From Paramecium sonneborni (taxonomy: Eukaryota; Ciliophora; Oligohymenophorea; Peniculida; Parameciidae), in assembly GCA_905182985.1 (NCBI GenBank), contig CAJJDN010000010.1, forward strand, positions 848,608-912,607: a stretch of 64,000 nucleotides of DNA, given 5' to 3'. The notes below the pieces were generated by a model. That model saw only the letters and a program-made list of their open reading frames with translations. It was not told where the DNA came from and did not search any database. The position numbers and the translations under genes were made by a program. Every line of letters begins with the position of its first letter. Position 1 is the first letter of the stretch. Positions 28,450-41,484 of this stretch are shown here, in pieces.

Positions 28450-29246
28450 TAACATGTTTTATTTAATTACTTGAGAAATCCAAATAAAGTGGCATTTTGA
28501 TTCATTTATAAACAAATCAGAAACAAAAAATCATAAGGTCTATTATGTTTGATAATATTTATAATTATTTACTAAACAACATTTTATATCCATGTATTGC
28601 TTAGATTAAAATAAGAAATCTAGAATTTTAGTTTATTCTAATTTAATTTAGGTTGTAATTTAATTGATCAACTAGAAAAAGCAAGATAGATTAACAAATA
28701 AATCCTTTTTTTTTTGAACTTTTAATAATATTTATTATTCGATTTCACTCTGACACAATATATATAAATATCTTTATTTAATATAATGAATTAATCTGAC
28801 GAGGTTGAGGTATATTTAATAATTCCTTTAGATAACTCTTCAAGTTTGCGATCCAAAAATAATAGCAGGACTAAATAAATTTATTGTGTACACCATAAAG
28901 GGAATGGATAAAAATGGATAATTTGATATTTAGAGAAGATTTAGTGATTTTAAGACAATTCGATCCTTTTTGCTGACAAAATGGCCAGGATGTTATATAC
29001 CACCTGTTCCACCAAGAAAAGCTTTTGTATTGGATTATATTAAAATCTTTAGGGTAATTTGGAGTAATAATTTATTGATGAAAGAAGGCTGATGCTTGAA
29101 GATTTCCTCAAGAAAATAGCAACTCTCAAATATCTATGGTATTCAGAAGAGTTTTAAGTTTTCTTAAAGACTCCTGGTGAAATTGAAAAAGTATTATTTG
29201 ACGTCATAAAAGGCTTTGTTATCTGTTCCTAAAATAACAAATGAAG
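28450..29246. repeat. Contig overlap 2, right copy
   Basis: Second copy of 27388-28184; it continues uniquely past 29246 into the rest of the PX gene. The 265-N gap before it is therefore spurious: the true distance is negative. Confidence 0.92.
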
Positions 29247-30110
29247 AAATTATCAATAAATATCAAGACGCATTCTCTGATCTATCAGGAGTAAATTATA
29301 AAATTATTCTTATTTAGAGAGAAATTAATAGAGAGATTATATAGAAAATTAATGATTTTAAAGCATATATTCAAAAAATTTCACCGATGGTTCAAAATTT
29401 CAAGTAAATTGCAAAAAATATAGCCGAGGCCAAATCTTCTTTTTAAGCATCTTTAATTCATTTCATAACAGTGTTTATTCCAGAATATGAAAATAATGTT
29501 TTATTGGAGTATGTTGAATAAAAAGAGAGATTAATATTTGCTAACTTGATTTAAAATGAAGATGCCTAAGGGCTAATTAATTAATATGTAAAGCATTTTA
29601 ATCAATAATTAAGTGTGATCTCTTGAAAGAACCTAAGTTTTAAGAACTATATTAAGAAGTAAGAAAGGAAGGAAAATAGTTGAAAGTATTTCATCATCTT
29701 AAATTAAAAAGGCATTTCTTGAAACATTTGCAGAAAGAGAGAAGTATGAATCTTAGAAAGCAAATGCAGAATCACGTTAAAAAGAATTATAGTTGGAATT
29801 ATAGGAGGTATTAGCAGGAAAGACTACAATTAGAACTTTATTTTCAAAAGGAAAAAAAGAAGACCATATTACTAAGTTATAATAATAAATAGCTGATGTT
29901 GGAAAAGAAATAGAAAGTTATTAATTCATCTGTGATATTCTTACTGTACTTGTTGGATATGTTGAAATTGATAAATTTAAAATGGAAAAACAGTTTTAAT
30001 ATTACAACATGATCAAAAATATTATTTCTTATGAAATTAATCTATCAAAAATTGCAGAAGAATTTTGGAGCAAAGTTTTGAAAAGTGAAAATATGTAATA
30101 ATAATAATGA
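28786..30110 (+). CDS. PX-BAR sorting nexin
   Basis: SNX proteins with PX and BAR domains tubulate endosomes and act with retromer. The PX domain spans the first ~110 residues: FIVYTIKGMDKNGQFDIQRR, then the phosphoinositide motif RRFSDFKTI, the proline loop WPGCYIPPVPPRKAF and ERRLMLEDFLKKIATL. The rest is long helices as in a BAR domain, with late FCSVYFA-like absent but EEFWSKVLKSEN at the end. Introns of 22, 26, 22 and 27 nt are inferred in the 5' half; one frame change near 29610-29680 is unresolved. SNX1/2 or SNX4-type is not distinguishable by eye. Confidence 0.8.
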
Positions 30111-30115
30111 TAAAA

Positions 30116-31141
30116 TCATAATTAATTTTAACCAATTAAACGATATGACTATTATTTTATTGTTTCTAAACGTAAGGAGCTTTCTTAATACATTTGTTAA
30201 GTGACTTTGATTCTTTCAAGTAATTATTGTTCTAATTTTTCTAATTACTCTAATTCATCTTGTTTTGACATTGTAGCTTGGAATTCATCCTCAACTTTTT
30301 TTTAATAGTTTTTTTAGGCAAAAACTTATTTATCTAATAAAAATTTTTATATTTTTTCTGTTTAAATTTATTCCATCTTTTTGATTCTTTAATATGATTT
30401 CTAATTTTATGCTTCTACTTGCCTAATAGTTTTATGGAAATCTTATTATATTCTTGTTTTAAATTCTCTTGTTTATAAAATTCTCTATTAAACACTATAC
30501 ATAAATTTAATTGATACATTCTTCCTTATTTCCCTTTGCTTTGATCAAGAATTTATTAATGTAATTCTCTTTGCTTTTATATTTCTTGTTTTCTTTTATC
30601 AATTAATTCTCTTTAGATCCGAGAATATCTTTCCTTCTAAGTCTCCTTTTCGAATTTATTTTATTTACACATAATTATTTTTTGTGTATTTTTTTCAAGG
30701 CTTTAGGTCTTATTATAAAAATTTGATTACTTTCAAAATATTTCTTTATTCTGTAAGTTGCAATAATTAGACTCTAGCTTTAATTTTTTAAATATTATCG
30801 TCTAACAATTTATTTGTTTAATGAACCTCTGGATATCTTTAGTTAATTAATTCTGTATTTAACTAATTATATAGCTCTGATTATTTCTATTCATTGTTGT
30901 TATTATTTTAATAATTTTAGACTAGAGAATTTGCCCATTCTATTTGGCTTTTTACTCCTTAATCAATCTCTTTAAATTCATTCGATTAAGTAACTTACTC
31001 AAATATTTTTTACAAATATTCATGTTATCCTTCATCTAATTGCTATTCAATTGAGTTTAAATCAACTATTATTTACAATCCATCTTATTCTTGGTCTAAA
31101 AATTAAAATTTTTCATCATCTCCTTTGCAAATCAGAATCAT
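30116..31141 (-). CDS. Coiled-coil protein, possibly axonemal
   Basis: The N-terminus MILICKGDDEKFQFLDQEQD leads into long E/K/Q/L helices. A 22-nt intron near 30710 restores the frame; another is needed near 30330-30500. The C-terminus has DELEQLEKLEQQLLERIKVT and MYQESSLRLETIK. The LEKLEQQLLERI pattern is reminiscent of outer-arm docking-complex coiled coils, but I cannot assign it. Its stop is 5 bp from the stop of the PX-BAR gene (tail to tail). Confidence 0.6.
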
Positions 31142-31325
31142 TATTTAAATATAAATAAAAAAAATTATTTCATTAAATTTAAGTGTTAATCAAATTCCTA
31201 TCAATTGAATTTTCAAATGAGAGGGTGATTCAAGTTTTTATTAAATTAAATTATCTATTGTTGTTTAATAAATCCCATGACTAATCTTAATTTCTTGAAT
31301 AATTTTTATTAAAATAATAATATTG

Positions 31326-32826
31326 ATGGGAAGTGATAATTCAAAGGCAAAAGCTCAAAAAAAATAGAATCCTCCTCCTTAAACTTCAGCTCCAAAGCCA
31401 CCTCCAAAGAAGAGACCATAAGAGGAGAATGTATAAAATTATTTTCTATTATACAGAATTGGATGTATGATTTGATTTTACAATATTTGGCATCACCTAT
31501 ATGGAGAAACCCAATATCAGACTTTTTAGATGAACATTGTATTATTTTTGATGATGAAGAAGAGAATAAAATTGTCTATTAAGAGATTCATAAAGTACCA
31601 ATGTATAATATGAAAAATAGAAATTCAAAAATATGATTGAAGCAATGATGGAATAATTAATGTAGGATATAGGAGTAGATGATGAAGAATATTTAAGAAA
31701 AGTAATAGAAATAGGATTGAAAAACAAAAAACATAAAAAGTATTTTGAATAGCTGCTTGTTGTGGAAAATTTCTTAGTTTTCAAAAAATTAATGTTGAAG
31801 AGAAATAAGGAGTTAGAATATGAGGCATTGAAAGAATTATAAAAAATAGATGTAAAGATATAAACTAAAATTTTGAAAGGGAGGAAAAAGTTTAGAAATG
31901 GATCTTAAGGTAAAATAAGCTGAATTAGAAAAAGAGAGAATGGAAATAGAACATGCTGTTGCAATGTCCATCGCAGTTGAATAATAAAAGAGCAAACTCT
32001 AAATTTAAGAAGAGGAAGAATTATAAGAAGCAATTAAAATGAGTTAAAAATTATATGAGCAATAACGTACTTATTCCATTATTTATTTCTAGAATCATAA
32101 ATAAACAATAGTAATACAGAATAGCAATAATTGATTCATCAGTAACCTTAAGCTCCTTAATAATAATAATAAATCTTACCAGATTAAAAAGTAGAATCTG
32201 TTTTGATCTTTGATGATGAAGTTGCAGCAGAGAAAAATCAACCAGATATTGTTGAATAGAAGCAATAATAAATTTAACAGATAGATGAACCAAAATAATA
32301 AAAAGTTAAAGATACTCTTCCTTAAATTGTTCAAGAGAAAAAAGAAGTTTTAAGTTTAGCACAAGAAAGAGAAGCTTTAATGAATTAAGGAAATTAATTA
32401 AAAGAAAATCTTAAAGAAATAGTAATACAATTTTATTTATTATATTAGGAAGAAACATTTAAATAAAATATGAAGAATTAATAAGATTAAGAAACTTTAG
32501 AATAAAGAAAACTAAGATTACAATAACAAAGAGAATTAATCAAATAAAAGAAAATGAAAGAAAGAAAAGATGAATTAGAATAATACAAAGCTGTAATTAT
32601 AGTAACAATAATAATTAGGTAGGGGAATAAGACAAATAAGTTTAAGAAGTGTAGGACAAAGAAAAAGGACCTTTAGTTGTTGATATGGTTTAAATTGAAT
32701 TTATTTTAGAATGATTTTGTGGCCGATTAAAAGAGAGCTCAAGAACTTGAACTTAAAAAGTAAGAATTACGAAAAAGGGCAGAATTATTAAGAAAGATTA
32801 AATAAGATTAATAAGAATAAAGTTGA
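31326..32826 (+). CDS. CFAP36: CFAP36-like protein with BART domain and UIM motifs
   Basis: CFAP36 binds ARL3/ARL2 GTPases through its BART domain and locates to cilia. After a P/K-rich leader, the BART-like part reads LILQYLASPIWRNPISDFLD, then EHCIIFDDEEENKIVYQEIH and VVENFLVFKKLMLKRNKEL. This aligns with human CFAP36's FDDEEE...YTEIH and AEDFTIFKAMM segments. Two ubiquitin-interacting motifs follow: MEIEHAVAMSIAVE and EEEELQEAIKMSQKL. A long Q-rich linker ends in a basic helix (KRAQELELKKQELRKRAELL). Introns of 26, 26, 28, 26 and 27 nt were placed; one late frame change around 32600-32700 is uncertain. Confidence 0.8.
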
Positions 32827-32859
32827 ATTACAGATTTATAAAATATATAACAATTATGT

Positions 32860-33700
32860 TCATTGTTGTAACTGCATTTTTTATAGTAACTTGTTCACTT
32901 ATTGATTCATTTTACTTATATCTTAATTTATCTTTTGTTCTTTTTCAACTTTAATAATTTATAATTTATTTATTAGTAATTACTTTTAATTATCTCTATT
33001 TATAATAAATTATTAGATCTAACTATTAAGTTTTTATTTAAGGACTTGTAATTCATTAATTTATTTTTTTGTTAGTTAATTCAACTTATTTTCAATTTTC
33101 TCAACATGTTATTTTTCCCATTTTTAATTTTCAACATCCATCTGTTCTTGCAATTTTTTTTAAACAAGATCTGCATCGGCATAACTTTATATAATTAAAA
33201 ATTATACTGTCCAGCTCTGAATAATTAATTATATAAAGCTTATTTTTAAATAATATCTGAAGAAAACTTAATTTTTGGTATGGATTACTCCTGTAATTAT
33301 TTTTATAATTATTCCATTTCCTCACTAGAATTAAAATATTAAATATACAAATGAAGTTAATAGATGGTATTTTCAGCTTCTTTAATTCTATCTTATTCAA
33401 TTTTGTACAGATCTTCCCAAGCCTCATCAAATTCTTCAAGTTATAATTTATGTTAAAATTCTATCATTTATAACTATAATATTTTAGTAAAATACTTCTG
33501 CATCATATTCTTCAGCTTATTTTATTGACTTGTAAATTGTAGAAATTGATGATAAATCTTCAATTTTTTCTATGACTTATTAAGTTTATTTTAAATGACC
33601 CTTTTTTTTAGAATCCTCTCTCTTTATCTCTAATACAGATCTGGTATATGAGAATTAAATACATATAATCCTCAATTTATTCGAGTTTATAATTCTCCAT
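32860..33700 (-). CDS. Coiled-coil protein, unknown
   Basis: Short introns near 33650 and 33485 join an N-terminal segment to a continuous helical protein: EDLYKIEQDRIKEAENTIYQ, then ALYNQLFRAGQYNFQLYKVY, then QKKLQEQMDVENQKWEKQHV, and QKINQDISKMNQQVNKLLQK at the end. The NLFRAGQY pattern followed by a coiled coil is seen in some small ciliary coiled-coil proteins, but I assign no name. It is tail to tail with CFAP36 (33 bp). Confidence 0.55.
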
Positions 33701-33952
33701 ATTCGTTAATATTAATGATAAATTCTAATTTGTTAAAAATTAAATAATCTAAGTTTTATCAACCAAGAAAAAAAATAATTTATTCATCATAATCAATTTA
33801 GTCTTGTTAGGAATTGATTAAAGGTTAATATTAGGGATGTTAGCCTATTTAAAAATTAATTAATAAGTAATCATAAAATTATCTAGTCTTTATTTAAATA
33901 TATATCCAAATATTGATATTTATTATTATTATTTTTTATATTTATAAACTTT

Positions 33953-34842
33953 TCATATTGCACTTTATAATTCAATATCTTCCCAAGTTTTTTCATTTTC
34001 ATTATCAATCTATTTATCAAGTTCTTTATCTAGATCTTCCTTTTTTTCAAGAAGAACTTCTTCTCTCAATACTTTTGTGTATTCTCTTCCTACATAGTAA
34101 ATTAGCAAAGCAATGCTAAGTCCTGCAAAGATTATAATTCCAACTTCAGCATAAAGAACATTTTGATTATCTATTTAATTATTGGTTTCAAAAATATCTA
34201 AAAATTTATATAAAAATACCTTTTATTTTATGGAATTGTTTTCCTACAAATACGGCTAAAACTGTGCTGGGAAATCCAACAATCGTTTGAATTATAACAA
34301 AAGACTTAAAGCTTACAGTACTTAGCACACCCATTCCATAATTCATAATAAGTTATGGTGTAACACCTGACATTCTCATTAAAAATTGTGTTTTATAAGG
34401 CTTCCGTTGAGTTAACTTTTCGATTGCATTAAAAAATTTGAATTCCTAAAGTAACCCTTTTAGGAAGAAAGATAACTCTTTTCCTATGAAGAAGCTTGAA
34501 TACTCACCAATCATTTTAGCCGCTGTAACGATTAAAATTGGAGTAATATAATCAGAGCAAGCATATGCAATTGCAAATTCAAATAAAGCAAAAGGCATCA
34601 TCAACAGAATCATAGCAACACCCAAAATTAATAAGTTTATTCCAGCTTCTAAATTTATTTATTTGCACTATTTATATAATTATACTTACTTAATCAAAAA
34701 ATGACAAAAACAACATTTAAACTCCCTAGTTATAATAAATGCAACAAATTAACAATCCAACTAAGATTAAGGGGAAGACTAGTAAAAAATAATAGATTTT
34801 CTTATTATTGACTGAAAAACTTGTATTTTTTTATTATAACAT
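33953..34842 (-). CDS. VTT/DedA-family (SNARE-associated) membrane protein
   Basis: Introns of 22 and 22 nt leave 281 residues with about five membrane segments, starting MLQQKNTSFSVNNKKIYYFL. The VTT core is clear: LMMPFALFEFAIAYACSDYI, then AAKMIGEYSSFFIGKELSFF, then the conserved arginine segment KTQFLMRMSGVTPQLIMNYG and TIVGFPSTVLAVFVGK. VTT proteins (TMEM41B, VMP1, Tvp38) are ER/Golgi lipid scramblases. A cytosolic charged C-tail follows the last helix. TMEM64/Tvp38-type is likelier than VMP1 given size. Confidence 0.82.
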
Positions 34843-34947
34843 TTTTATTTATGTAAAATTAAATTGTTGTTTATAGGAAAATTTTCTCCATTATAAATTT
34901 TTTAATTAATTATTATTTTATTAATTCATTTTCTTATATTAAATTTA

Positions 34948-37037
34948 TCACAATTCCATTATTGATGCTCCATTGCCTACTAAATTTTAATATATTAGAT
35001 ATCGTATATAATTTACTTTTGACTAGGAAACCTTAAAACATTGTTTATCAATCATCTCTTTGATTGTTAAATTTTGATTTTTTATAAATTAACTGACATA
35101 ATATATTGTGTATACTCCACAATCAAAAGAATTCTATTGTTGACTTAGAGTAACATCATCCTTATCTTCAACATGAAATTGATATTTCATTAATAGTTTT
35201 TTCATTTAAAATTTGAGCGGCTCTCTTGTATCATTTAACGAATCAATTATATATAATTTCTCATTATCATATACAACTGATAAAAAGTGACTTCTATCTA
35301 AATTAAGATAAAACACAATTCTCATATTTTTCTTATTACTTTATACTTTCTCTTAATTACAAGACTCCTAGTGTTTTAGAAAAGCTTCTTAAAAAATTCT
35401 AAAATAATGATTTATAATTATACAAATCATTTATATCATCGTTTTTAGTAATCATGCTTCCAAAGATATCTTGACATTAACTGCAATTTAAAAATAAAGT
35501 TTTCATTTTATTACCTTATTTATTTTGATTTATTATGTTTGAGTAATTTACTAAAGATATTTATTGTTGAAGCAAAATATCAATCAAACTTGAATTGATC
35601 CATCCTCCTGGTCGAAGAGAACTTAATTAAAAATTATTTATTCCATATTCATTAAAATTTAGTAATACGCAAGCTGGGTTTTAATTAACATTATATACTT
35701 ATTATGCCCATTCTGGAATCTAGTTATATTTTATGTTATTTTTATAATATTCCTACCTACTTCCAATTTTGGAGAATTCTTTTTCTCTATTTTAGTAATT
35801 AATCAATTTACAATCAACAAATATACCTTATTTCTAATTTGATTCATACAAACCTCTGAAAAATGTTTAGAATTACTAATTTAATTCATATCCTTCCCCA
35901 TGTTTTTACCCATTTTTGAAAGATCCATAAAAAATTAAGATACACCCTATATATATTCTATTTTTTTTCCCCTCAAAAAGACCATTCTTAAATCCTCCTT
36001 TCATGATTAATTCATGTTAATTGTTTGTTTACATAATACCTTCTGTTTCTTCATTATAATCATAAGTTTGTGGTTCAAAGTAATCATTCACAGGGCCTGT
36101 ATATGTAAGAAATCCAATATATTATTTTAATTCTTAATTAAAGTTATTTAAATGATTATATGATTGTACTTAGAAATTATAACTTAACCAAAGCGGACAA
36201 AGGTCAGTTTAATTGTTTGGAAACCAAATTTTTCCTATAATTCTATTCAATAATTGAAAATAAATACAAATTGCCATTTGGTTAAAGAATTAATGATTAA
36301 TTTAAATAATTAGGCTTTTTATGATTCACAACTTTAACCAATTATACAAATTGAATTTATTCTTTTCTCAGGCTACTTTAAAACAATCTCTCTTTCTGTA
36401 ATTTTTCTAACATTTTTTTTCCCTCTTCTTTTTATTTCTTTTACTCAATTAATTTGATGTTTTATTTAAGATTGAGGCATGCACTAATTCTTGGAAAATC
36501 ATTTAAGAATTCTTTATCTGATTTTGGCAGCCCAAAATTGAAATCATTTGGTTCATTTTTCAGTTCAGCCCATCTTTCTAATATTGATTTACAGTTTTCT
36601 GTTAAATGAGCTCCAATGTTATCAAAATCTTTTTTATAGTAAGTCTGTTATAAAATGTCAAACTTTTCATTTGGAATGCAAAGTTTTAACTCTTCATTTT
36701 CAAATAAAATACCAGTGGAATTCATCAAGGCATAAATTTTTCTCTAATCTTTATATTTTTTAACCAAAATTAATAGAAATAAAAAAACATGTCTAAGAAT
36801 ATGTTAATGCTCTAAAAATGCCTTATTTTAATTATCAATCTCACTTATGGTTTGACATTTTCGAAAAAGCCATATAATACCATTAATTTATTCATCTCTT
36901 ATTTATGTAGTAAAATAATTAGTTTTTGTTAGTGATTATTCATTCTAAGTTTTATAAATATAAGTTCCTTTATTTTATTCAAAAGCCCAATCAACATATT
37001 GCTAAAAATTAAATGGCTCTTTAATCTCTGTTCCCAT
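34948..37037 (-). CDS. MORN-like repeats fused to Ulp1/SENP-type protease
   Basis: Introns of 25 nt (36245-36270 region) and 34 nt (about 35335-35370) give 676 codons. The N-terminal ~200 residues are unassigned. A K/E/Q-rich helix follows, then three MORN-like units: MKGGFKNGLFEGK, FYGSFKNGQKHGEGYEL and FFRGLYESNQKQGIF. The C-terminal half is a C48 cysteine protease: LRPGGWINSSLIDILLQ (the Ulp1 WLND-like helix), catalytic His in RSHFLSVVYD (codon 35287-35289), Asp in YIIDSL (35242-35244), oxyanion Gln and catalytic Cys in QQNSFDCGVYTIYY (Cys codon 35119-35121). All four catalytic residues are present, so activity on a ubiquitin-like modifier is plausible. The Trp usually after the His is Phe. 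Confidence 0.8.
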
Positions 37038-37444
37038 AGTTTTTTACCCTTCACTCATCGATTATAATTTAATACAAAAAAAAAGAAAATATAATTATTT
37101 GAAAATTTTAAATCAAACTTTTAATCTAATAAAGTCTTAGTTTGAAAAAAATTTATTTTAGTGTGAGGATTGCCTATTTAAATTTTGAAATATTTTTTTA
37201 ATGTTTAGAATTTTTTAATTAATATAGTAAAACATAAAATTAAAAATAATAGCCAGAATGTTTAGCAATTAATTTTAATAATTTTTTATTTACCTGTATG
37301 ATTTTTATAATTTATCATATTTTCAAATTATTTCTTTTATAACATTTGTGACCCCGTTCTAGAAGATATTGATGTTTCAAAAGCAAGCAAAAAGACAAGC
37401 AATATTTATTTTTTGAAGAGTTCACATCATAAAACACTTGAAAA
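37038..37444. promoter_or_regulatory. Bidirectional intergenic region before alpha-tubulin
   Basis: About 400 bp between the start of the MORN-Ulp1 gene and the start of alpha-tubulin, so both promoters must lie here. It is AT-rich; no coding frame reads like protein. No specific element was recognised. Confidence 0.5.
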
Positions 37445-38794
<1,350 letters not shown>

Positions 38795-38851
38795 TAGATT
38801 ATATTTTCTACCTTATATATCCACAAAACATTTAAAAAATTTTTATAATAT

Positions 38852-41429
38852 ATGAGAGAAATTGTTTCCTTTCATTTTGGATAAACAGGAGTCTAATTAG
38901 CTACCCCATTATGGTAATTGTATTGCTAAGAACATGGAATCAATTCTGATGGATAAATTTCAAAAAACTCACAAATTTAACAGCACGACTCTAATAAAAA
39001 TATTTTATTTTCTGAAACAAAGGATGGAAGGTTTATACCCTTAGCTTTTCTAGCTGATAGTGATTATTAAAATGTTAATTAAATTAAAAAGGGATAACTT
39101 AACAAATTGTTTTCAACTAATTTTCTTTAAGAAATTAATGAAGATTCAGGGAGTGTTTGGATCTCTTGCTAGGAAAAATCAAAAGTTTCACAAATTTTTA
39201 CATAACAAATTTATAAAATATTAGAAAGATGTGATTCTTTATAAGGAATAATGATATATCATTCTGTAGGTGGAGGTTTTGGAGGAAGTTATGCATCATA
39301 TTTATTGTCCTAATTTGAAGATGATTTTTCGAAAGTAATTAAATCAACTGTTTCTTTTTTATCATCAGATTAGAACTCTTCTTCAACAATCGTTGAGCCA
39401 TATAACTCTGTTTTCACAATAAATCAATTAAAAAAATTTTCTGACTTTAATATTTTTATTGATAACCATGCACTTCTTAAAGTTTGTGAGAACTAATTAG
39501 ATTTAGATTAGGCAAATTATGATATTTTTAATAGAATGATTACTTAGATGGTATCGTCAATTACATCGTCATAAAGATTCAATAAAGATCAATTCATAGA
39601 TCTTTTGGATTTGTATTAAAATTTAGTTTAACTACCGCAATTACAATTTTTACATAGTTCATTTGCTCCTTTTATTTCAAAAGATAAAGAAAATACTAAA
39701 ATAATTACTTTATCTTCAATTTCGGAATCCCTTTTTAATGAAGTAGGATCATTTATGAAATATTCGCCAGATCATTTAAAATATTTTGGAGCTAATTTAT
39801 TTTTTTAAGGAGATTGTTCTTATTAAGAAATATAATCAACTATAACTGATCTTAAATCTTTTAAATCGATTAATTTTGCAGACTGGGTCCCATTCAATTA
39901 TCAAATAGCCTTCAGTTAAAAAAGCACTATTTAATTTCCAAATTGTGAGTTAGGTAGAACAAGTAAAACTGCTTGTTTAGTTGCTAATTCTTTACAAATA
40001 TTGAACCCTATGAAAAATATTTAATCTAGGTTTAAAAATTTGTATTAAAGAAAGTGCTTCCTTCACTGGTTTTTAACAAGAACTGATATGAAAGAATCAT
40101 AATTTCAAGAGGATTTAGAATTGTTTTCCTCTTTGATTCTANNNNNNNNNNNNNNNNNNNNNNNNNNNNNNNNNNNNNNNNNNNNNNNNNNNNNNNNNNN
40201 NNNNNNNNNNNNNNNNNNTTCCCTTAGCTTTTCTAGCTGATAGTGATTATTAAAATGTTAATTAAATTAAAAAGGGATAACTTAACAAATTGTTTTCAAC
40301 TAATTTTCTTTAAGAAATTAATGAAGATTCAGGGAGTGTTTGGATCTCTTGCTAGGAAAAATCAAAAGTTTCACAAATTTTTACATAACAAATTTATAAA
40401 ATATTAGAAAGATGTGATTCTTTATAAGGAATAATGATATATCATTCTGTAGGTGGAGGTTTTGGAGGAAGTTATGCATCATATTTATTGTCCTAATTTG
40501 AAGATGATTTTTCGAAAGTAATTAAATCAACTGTTTCTTTTTTATCATCAGATTAGAACTCTTCTTCAACAATCGTTGAGCCATATAACTCTGTTTTCAC
40601 AATAAATCAATTAAAAAAATTTTCTGACTTTAATATTTTTATTGATAACCATGCACTTCTTAAAGTTTGTGAGAACTAATTAGATTTAGATTAGGCAAAT
40701 TATGATATTTTTAATAGAATGATTACTTAGATGGTATCGTCAATTACATCGTCATAAAGATTCAATAAAGATCAATTCATAGATCTTTTGGATTTGTATT
40801 AAAATTTAGTTTAACTACCGCAATTACAATTTTTACATAGTTCATTTGCTCCTTTTATTTCAAAAGATAAAGAAAATACTAAAATAATTACTTTATCTTC
40901 AATTTCGGAATCCCTTTTTAATGAAGTAGGATCATTTATGAAATATTCGCCAGATCATTTAAAATATTTTGGAGCTAATTTATTTTTTTAAGGAGATTGT
41001 TCTTATTAAGAAATATAATCAACTATAACTGATCTTAAATCTTTTAAATCGATTAATTTTGCAGACTGGGTCCCATTCAATTATCAAATAGCCTTCAGTT
41101 AAAAAAGCACTATTTAATTTCCAAATTGTGAGTTAGGTAGAACAAGTAAAACTGCTTGTTTAGTTGCTAATTCTTTACAAATATTGAACCCTATGAAAAA
41201 TATTTAATCTAGGTTTAAAAATTTGTATTAAAGAAAGTGCTTCCTTCACTGGTTTTTAACAAGAACTGATATGAAAGAATCATAATTTCAAGAGGATTTA
41301 GAATTGTTTTCCTCTTTGATTCTAAATTACGAAGAATTAAAGTCTATTGATTAAATTTAAGAAAAAATAAATTATGAGGATGAAGTTTCGATTGAAGAAG
41401 CAAGAGATTAAATAAATGATAATAAATGA
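38852..41429 (+). CDS. Highly divergent alpha-like tubulin (split by assembly gap)
   Basis: Collapsing the duplicated overlap (offset 1,183) gives an intronless 464-codon gene. It opens MREIVSFHFGQTGVQLATPL like alpha-tubulin and aligns through FNRMITQMVSSITSSQRF and NLVQLPQLQFLHSSFAPFIS. Key sites are altered: the GTP signature GGGTGSG reads GGGFGGS (residues 140-146), the catalytic Glu of VDITEF is Asp in IDLLDL, the K40 loop is replaced (QISKNSQIQQHDSN), and the acidic C-tail is weak (EARDQINDNK). Paramecium has named minor tubulins (eta, theta, iota, kappa); kappa is alpha-related and is the first candidate. It sits in tandem behind alpha-tubulin, so local duplication and divergence is likely. 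Confidence 0.85.
39038..40141. repeat. Contig overlap 3, left copy
   Basis: 1,104 bases recurring at 40221-41324 (offset 1,183), separated by 77 N (40142-40218). Lies inside the divergent tubulin. Confidence 0.92.
40221..41324. repeat. Contig overlap 3, right copy
   Basis: Second copy of 39038-40141. The two bases just after the N (40219-40220) differ from the left copy and are probably contig-end errors. The unique sequence after 41324 carries the gene to its TGA. Confidence 0.92.
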
Positions 41430-41484
41430 AACTAATAGATGTTTTAATTATTATTTAGTCATTATTTTCATTAATGTTTCAATT

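Noticed and set aside
33131..33439. 102-codon minus-strand frame ending SCLKKIARTDGC
   Set aside because: It overlaps the coiled-coil gene in another frame of the same strand and lacks any domain; the coiled-coil frame is better.
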